This document shows positions 57,862 to 64,000 of a DNA stretch of 64,000 nucleotides, piece after piece. Source of the DNA: Spisula solida. Lineage: Eukaryota > Mollusca > Bivalvia > Venerida > Mactridae. How positions within the stretch are numbered: the first letter of the stretch is position 1; the number at the start of each line of letters is the position of its first letter. Under the pieces are notes generated by a model. It was not told where the DNA came from and ran no database searches. It was given only the letters and a program-made list of their open reading frames with translations. The stretch is taken from contig OX365947.1 of NCBI GenBank assembly GCA_947247005.1, positions 35,482,760-35,546,759 of the forward strand, read 5' to 3'. The position numbers and the translations under genes were made by a program.

Positions 57862-59277
57862 CTACATTGGTGGTGGCGTAAATGTCATTTCTATCAGTCC
57901 AGTATGAATGAAAACAACCGTGACGGTCATTGTCGTAAGTAGGACTAACAGGAAAACGACAAAACAAATTTTATCGAACGCAACACTGACTTGTTTCCAA
58001 GTGACATTTAAGACTTGTTTGTCCGTGCGTTTTGTATTTTCGTTCTCTTCGGCATCTGATTGGTACGAATCATGTGTGTCGACAACACCATTATCTGATA
58101 CCACCGTGAAATTCAGTTCTGGTTTCGAATTGTTCAAAGAGCTGGCCTTGTTACGATTGATAAACCTTCTTGGATGACGTCTTTTGCTTGTACTCTCATC
58201 GGTGTTGGTTAAGTTTCGCACAATAACACCACGCACGTTGTTTTTCGTAGGTCTACATTGACATTTCATGACTCCAACGACTCGTTTCCAACAACCGTTC
58301 ACTGGTTCAGACTCGCCACGATGGTACAAACAAAGACTATATATGATAGACAAAGTTATACAAATGCTGATTATCAGAACGGTCAATAAGTAAAAGCTAC
58401 AAATTGCCATTGGTGTCGATGTTCTCGGTAAGTTGTCCGCAACAATTGTAAGAAACACAGCAATAGCTAATAATAAAGTAATACTGAATGACAGCCTCTC
58501 TCCACTCTCTGTTGGAATGAAATAAATCATGAGGTTTAACAAGGACAGAACTATAACTGGTAGCAAGACATTTACTAGAACATAGGTAGGTTGTCTTTCT
58601 ATAAAAAGTGTTACCAGATAATAACCATATGTTGGATAGTTAACAACGCTTGTCGAAGTCTTGACGACATTCCAGGCACCGTTGGGTGAGAGAGCCGATA
58701 TATCAACCTCACTAGTTAAGTTCATTAAGACGTATTCATCCACTGTATATCCCCAAGGATTAAATATTAAATAGCAAGCATGTTTGTCCCATGGATAAAA
58801 CCTGATGTCTAATGTACAGGTTACTGTGACTACGTCACCTGGGAAGTATATGGCCGTGCCATTAGAATAATATCTCACTAACTGCGAGGGGTCGCCTATG
58901 TTTCCATCTTTGCCTTTACTATTTATCAGAACAATCGGTGGGGTCCAAAAGCGATCGCTACTTACTATAAACTGATCAATCAAGTCGTAATCCTTTGGAT
59001 CCCACATCATTTGTTCATCAACCCATATCATTCCTAACGCAACATCCATTGTGATAGTCTGCTGGACCTCATCTACTTCTTGTATAGCTACCAGGCCAAA
59101 TACGAAATTTACTGTAACTGGCATCGATTGGTTTGTTACTGGACGAACGTTTTTATCATAGTTAATCCCCTTGTCTTTTATTAATCGTTTAATGTCTGAT
59201 ATGTGTTTTGAAGAAGTCATATCTGCGCAGTAAAATATCAAAACCAAGAAGCAAAGAACTCTTATTGTTCCCGGCAT
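57862..59277 (-). CDS. Receptor gene 3: nicotinic-receptor-like Cys-loop channel subunit, 471 aa
   Basis: Third paralogue. Signal peptide about 1-23; Cys-loop C154-C168 around 'DIRFYPWD'; loop B Trp175; M2 with Glu260 (-1'), Leu270 (9') and Asp281 (20'); M3; a shorter, basic cytoplasmic loop (~115 residues); M4 and a short tail ending TPPPM. It is the most divergent of the three in the extracellular domain: loop D Trp is Ala80, loop A reads 'PPIVLINS' (no Tyr), and loop C 'NYPTYGYY' keeps tyrosines but has no vicinal Cys pair. N-glycosylation sequons at N49, N139 and N186. Cation channel predicted; ligand unknown. Intact, full length; the start agrees with gene 2. Confidence 0.93.
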   Translation of the reverse strand: MPGTIRVLCFLVLIFYCADMTSSKHISDIKRLIKDKGINYDKNVRPVTNQSMPVTVNFVFGLVAIQEVDEVQQTITMDVALGMIWVDEQMMWDPKDYDLIDQFIVSSDRFWTPPIVLINSKGKDGNIGDPSQLVRYYSNGTAIYFPGDVVTVTCTLDIRFYPWDKHACYLIFNPWGYTVDEYVLMNLTSEVDISALSPNGAWNVVKTSTSVVNYPTYGYYLVTLFIERQPTYVLVNVLLPVIVLSLLNLMIYFIPTESGERLSFSITLLLAIAVFLTIVADNLPRTSTPMAICSFYLLTVLIISICITLSIIYSLCLYHRGESEPVNGCWKRVVGVMKCQCRPTKNNVRGVIVRNLTNTDESTSKRRHPRRFINRNKASSLNNSKPELNFTVVSDNGVVDTHDSYQSDAEENENTKRTDKQVLNVTWKQVSVAFDKICFVVFLLVLLTTMTVTVVFIHTGLIEMTFTPPPM

Positions 59278-59312
59278 AGTAGATTCTAGATGTAATTTCC
59301 TCCCGGTGACGT

Positions 59313-59333
59313 CTACAAAAAATATACGTCAGA
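59313..59333 (-). promoter_or_regulatory. Putative 3' splice site of a 5'-UTR intron, gene 3
   Basis: Minus strand 'GTATATTTTTTGTAG|AC', with the AG at 59314-59315, 36 bases before the ATG, matching the arrangement at genes 1 and 2. Confidence 0.5.
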
Positions 59334-59384
59334 AGTAATGGTGTGGAATTTTTGCGTGAAAATATAACTAAATAATTAAATCAA

Positions 59385-59600
59385 AACTACTTTATCACGA
59401 TATCGCTTAGATGAGAAGTTGTAAGTACAAAATCGATATTTTGAGCAAACAAGAAACTGTCTGAAACCTACTCTTCACGTATGAAAAAATAAGTGTTTTC
59501 ATCTTCAGCTTGGTCAACATGACCAGTTCCGATTTTTATGAAAATGGCTCATGAGAAGCGTCTTGTGATTAAGATTTCCATATGTATATAAGTATGAGGG
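59385..59600 (-). repeat. Gene 3 upstream block with an orphan copy at 21.7 kb
   Basis: About 70% similar by eye to 21665-21880 over ~215 bases. Here it sits 108-323 bases upstream of the ATG, so in the putative 5'-UTR intron or promoter. Confidence 0.6.
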
Positions 59601-61835
59601 TGGTATTAGAGCTTCTAGGCGAATGTTGCGTTTGTGTATTACACAGTGTTTTGAAAGATTCGTAACTTACAATGAAACATTGTTTACAGAACCTAACATT
59701 CAAAGAAATGTTCAGATTGGCACAGGACGTCCCGTTTCACTGTTTTGCTCTGTTTGTAATCGTGGATGTGTCCATTTATTTAAATATTTAAATTGTAATT
59801 TAATCTTATAGTATCAGCCCTCAACAGTAATGTTGTTCATGTACTATATATAGCTAATATACATCTAAACCATAATAGGCATTCTAAGCCCTAGAGGTCA
59901 AGGTTTTGTGTAATACAAGCAAACCGTAATTATGTCTTATATTTAACATCAGTATTTTTTGGACGTATGCCTTCATTCTACAGTTTTTCAGAGGACAAAT
60001 AACTTTACCAGTGTTCGTGTTATTTAAATCATTTACTGACTTGTTCTTTCGCAATCAAAATGCTTCTCAACATATCAGTAACGGACAAGAACTTATGAAG
60101 TGTGCCCAATCTAGGAATCGAACCTCCGGTAACACTCAAGCTTTCTGCTAACTACTGTACTTGTGTTTTATCTCTACTTGTAATTGACCTCGTTACTTGG
60201 AAGTTGTGCTATATCTTCAAATAGTGTTGATGCTCTGTTGGTAGTACTGTATGATTTTGGGCACTTGGACTGCTTATTCGACTACCAACCTTTAATACAA
60301 TACGGACACAATTACTGTTTCGTCGTTTTATCCCCTTAATTATATCCACCCATGACATCATTCAATATTTTATTGACGTAGAATATGACTACATACCGGT
60401 ATTTACAAGTCAATTGAATACACTATTTATCAATATACCGGTAATACCCTTCAGCCAACGGTCACAAGCTCTACAACATTAAAAGATGACCCATTTATGA
60501 ATTCGTATGCATGTGATACAAAACTGTAAACCCACCTTTCAAAATAACGAAATAGAATTTGTAAATAACAATGATTTTCACTAAAACGACACACATAGTA
60601 TTGTATGCAGTATAACTATGATGTTATCAATACACTTATAAAGTATGTAGATCATCAGTATAGCCATAGTTAATATTTCGTTTATTGAAATCCAATTGAA
60701 AAACATATACACATTTAATTTAGTAACGTTCCAAGTCAGAGAAAGAGCAAGTACCAAAATAATAATAATAAAAATACAAACCGTAAGACTCCGATGTTAA
60801 GCACAGCTCTGTATTGTCCTCAGTATAACAAATACAATCCTATCACATGCCTGTCATTTGTAAATATATCTGCTCCAGTACTGTTGTATTTTACAACATC
60901 ACTGGTTCTGCTAATTGAATACGAGTCCTTTTTGAGCTAATCAGCTTTTCCTTCATCACGTCTACGTAGTACGTTGTATACGTTTATCGACGAAGTAAAT
61001 TTCATTTATGACGTCCATCAATTGTTTGAATCGTGTGGTAGTAATTATGGCATTACGAATTTAAACGACAAAGCTTTATTATACTGTCTGCCATCCAACT
61101 CATTATCGGGGTGGAAGTCATTTGTTTAAAGATACCCCTAAGAGAATAAAGCAATTAAAAACCTTTCAATTCAGAACAACATCACGCCATTAATCCAGTG
61201 TTCTTGAAATCATTATTCCGTTTCATTGCATGACTTCAACAAATATATGAATATGAGGATATTTTTTGTCTATTCCCCGTTTTAAAGCAATCAAAAATAC
61301 ATTATTTAGTAACATAATCAGTCATCAAATTCTAATGCTCTCGGTATAATGTGCCATGATAATAAAGCGTTGCCGTCTCGTACAAGAGAATACCACGCCT
61401 GGAATACAATGCAATTTACGAGTATGCGATTTGGGTTGATTGAGCATGTCATGAAAGACCGAAATATTTGTTTTGTGCAATATAGTAAACTATTGATTTA
61501 GACATAAAATGCATGTAAACGGAAACTCATTAATCAGTAGGCTACAAGGTTAACTTTTGTTAAATTGTTAAATCGAAACATATTAATTAGGAATAGGATA
61601 TTGGCAAACATAAATATTACTTGTACAAACGTATATACATGTAAAATGTATTAGTTATATAAGTTGAGAACTACAATCTGATGGAAGAGATGTAGAACTG
61701 TCCCATGAGCTACCGCCGGAGTATTTAATCATATAGCTATCGATTGAGTGTAAACATTGAAAGCAACCGTATGCTTATATTAGTGTTAATACGTCACCCA
61801 ATCATATATATTCAGTAAAGAGCTGCCATTTTAAT
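59601..61835. other. Intergenic; one tRNA-like fragment
   Basis: 60104-60160 (minus) has a B-box-like 'GGAGGTTCGATTCC' and a weak A box, probably a SINE remnant. 61660-61740 has faint similarity to the satellite that follows. No gene. Confidence 0.4.
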
Positions 61836-64000
61836 GTAGAGGTGTTGAGCTATCATCTGAGTGGTGTAGGAGTCGAGAGCTACAAACTGATTGTAGACGT
61901 GTTGAGCTTACACCTGAGTGGTGTAATAGTTAGATGTGTTGAGCTTACACCTGAGTGGTGTAACAGTTAGACGTGTTGAGCTTACACCTGAGTGGTGTAA
62001 CAGTTAGACGTGTTGAGCTTACACCAGAGTGGTGTAATAGTTAGACGTGTTGAGCTTACACCGGAGTGGTGTAACAGTTAGACGTGTTGAACTTACACCT
62101 GAGTGGTGTAATAGTTAGATGTGTTGAGCTTACACCTGATTAGTGTAATAGTTAGACGTGTTAAGCTTACACCAGAGTGGTGTAACAGTTAGACGTGTTG
62201 AGCTTACACCTGAGTGGTGTAACAGTTAGATGTGTTGAGCTTACACCTGATTAGTGTAATAGTTAGACGTGTTAAGCTTACACCAGAGTGGTGTAACAGT
62301 TAGACGTGTTGAGCTTACACCTGAGTGGTGTAATAGTTAGACGTGTTGAGCTTACACCTGAGTGGTGTAATAGTTTGACGTGTTGAGCTTACACCTGAGT
62401 GGTGTAACAGTTAGACGTGTTGCGCTTACACCTGAGTGGTGTAACAGTTAGACGTGTTGAGCTTACACCAGAGTGGTGTAACAGTTAGACGTGTTGAGCT
62501 TACACCTGAGTGGTGTAACAGTTAGACGTGTTGAGCTTACACCTGAGTGGTGTAATAGTTAGACGTGTTGAGCTTACACCTGATTAGTGTAATAGTTAGA
62601 CGTGTTAAGCTTACAACAGAGTGGTGTAACAGTTAGACGTGTTGAGCTTACACCAGAGTGGTGTAACAGTTAGACGTGTTGAGCTTACACCTGAGTGGTG
62701 TAATAGTTAGACGTGTTGAGCTTACACCTGAGTGGTGTAACAGTTAGACGTGTTGAGCTTACACCTGAGTGGTGTAATAGTTAGACGTGTTGAGCTTACA
62801 CCAGAGTGGTGTAACAGTTAGACGTGTTGAGCTTACACCTGAGTGGTGTAATAGTTAGACGTGTTGAGCTTACACCTGAGTGGTGTAACAGTTAGACGTG
62901 TTGAGCTTACACCTGAGTGGTGTAACAGTTAGACGTGTTGAGCTTACACCTGAGTGGTGTAGTAGTTTGACGTGTTGAGCTTACACCTGAGTGGTGTAAC
63001 AGTTAGACGTGTTGAGCTTACACCTGAGTGGTGTAACAGTTAGACGTGTTGAGCTTACACCTGAGTGGTGTAATAGTTAGACGTGTTGAGCTTACACCTG
63101 AGTGGTGTAACAGTGGACGTGTTGAGCTTACACCTGAGTGGTGTAGTAGTTTGACGTGTTGAGCTTACACCTGAGTGGTTTAACAGTTAGACGTGTTGAG
63201 CTAACACCTGAGTGATGTAACAGTTAGACGTGTTGAGCTTACACCTGAGTGGTGTAATAGTTAGACGTGTTGAGCTTACACCTCAGTGGTGTAGTAGTTA
63301 GACGTGTTGAGCTTACAACTGAGTGGTGTAGTAGTTAGAGGTGTTGAGCTTACAACTGAGTGGTGTAATAGTTAGACGTGTTGAGCTTACAACTGAGTGG
63401 TGTAATAGTTAGACGTGTTGAGCTTACACCTGAGTGGTGTAGTAGTTAGACGTGTTGAGCTTACAACTGAGTGGTATAGTAGTAAGACGTGTTGAGCTTA
63501 CACCAGAGTGGTGTAATAGTTTGACGTGTTGAGCTTACACTTGAGTGGTGTAGTAGTTAGACGTGTTGAGCTTACACCTGAGTGGTGTAGTAGTTAGACG
63601 TGTTGAGCTTACAACTGAGTGGTGTAATAGACGTGTTGAGCTTACAACTGAGTGGTGTAATAGTTTGACGTGTTGAGCTTACACTTGATTGGTGTAATAG
63701 TTAGACGTGTTGAGCTTACACCTGAGTGGTGTAGTAGTTAGACGTGTTGAGCTTACAACTGAGTGGTGTAATAGTTAGACGTGTTGAGCTTACAACTGAG
63801 TGGTGTAGTAGTTAGACGTGTTGAGCTTACAACTGAGTGGTGTAATAGTTAGACGTGTTGAGCTTACACCTGAGTGGCGTAGTAGTTAGACGTGTTAAGC
63901 TTACACCTGAGTTGTGTAGTAGTTAGACGTGTTGAGCTTACACCTGAGTGGTGTAATAGTTAGACGTGTTGAGCTTACACCTGAGTGGTGTAATAGTTAG
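61836..64000 (+). repeat. 37 bp satellite array, continuing past the window
   Basis: About 58 units of 'gttagacgtgttgagcttac' plus 'acctgagtggtgtaata' or a close variant, in constant 37 bp register after a few degenerate first units. Each unit contains TTACACC-tgagt-GGTGTAA, a 7 bp inverted repeat. Common variants: ccaga for cctga, gattagtg for gagtggtg, aactga for acctga, and cag/tag/gtag before 'ttaga'. No ORF of note and no unique spacers. Confidence 0.95.

Noticed and set aside
61836..64000. CRISPR-like appearance of the 37 bp repeat
   Set aside because: Units are contiguous with no unique spacers, and the surroundings are eukaryotic; it is a satellite.

Overview
The window looks like AT-rich nuclear DNA from a marine invertebrate, most likely a bivalve mollusc. 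Three things point there: short non-autonomous elements built from ~155-170 bp internal repeats that end in an (ACGG)n-type run (the 'pearl'/HINE type known from bivalves), abundant inverted-repeat MITEs and tRNA-like SINE fragments, and a tandem set of single-coding-exon nicotinic-receptor-like genes, a family known to be greatly expanded in bivalves. The assignment is inference; nothing here fixes the species.

Only three intact protein genes are convincing. All lie on the minus strand and are paralogous Cys-loop (pentameric ligand-gated ion channel) subunits: gene 1 (25006-26478), gene 2 (47451-48893) and gene 3 (57862-59277). Each has a signal peptide, a Cys-loop with 13 intervening residues, four membrane segments and a cation-type M2, in one coding exon. 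Each has a good 3' splice-site sequence 12-36 bases before the ATG, suggesting a shared 5'-UTR intron. The pore half is nearly identical between copies. The ligand-binding half is divergent and has lost most of the acetylcholine 'aromatic box', including the vicinal cysteines of loop C, so these look like a local family of orphan receptors.

Flanking DNA also shows the locus grew by duplication. 15250-17480 is paralogous to 27500-28370 (upstream of gene 1), and 21665-21880 is paralogous to 59385-59600 (upstream of gene 3). No receptor gene remains beside either extra copy.

The rest is mobile and repetitive DNA. 0-10 kb: a decayed DIRS-like retroelement, a 956 bp inverted-repeat element with two tRNA-like modules, several MITEs and a pearl/HINE element. 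10.4-14.2 kb: a CpG-rich cluster of one MITE family, then a pearl/HINE element. 15-20 kb: another pearl/HINE element, a large inverted duplication of a mariner-type transposase end, and a complete 407 bp TRIM-type mini LTR retrotransposon whose 144 bp LTRs each contain a tRNA(Lys)-like cloverleaf and whose primer-binding site also matches tRNA(Lys). 22-38 kb: TA-flanked inverted-repeat elements, minisatellites (26 bp and 33 bp units), a fourth pearl/HINE element and foldback elements. 42.9-46.8 kb: a broken L2/CR1-type LINE with nested insertions. 50-57 kb: MITEs, tRNA-like pieces and two further pearl/HINE copies. 61.8-64.0 kb, running off the window: a 37 bp satellite with a hairpin in each unit.

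All family calls come from reading motifs by eye; no database search was made.
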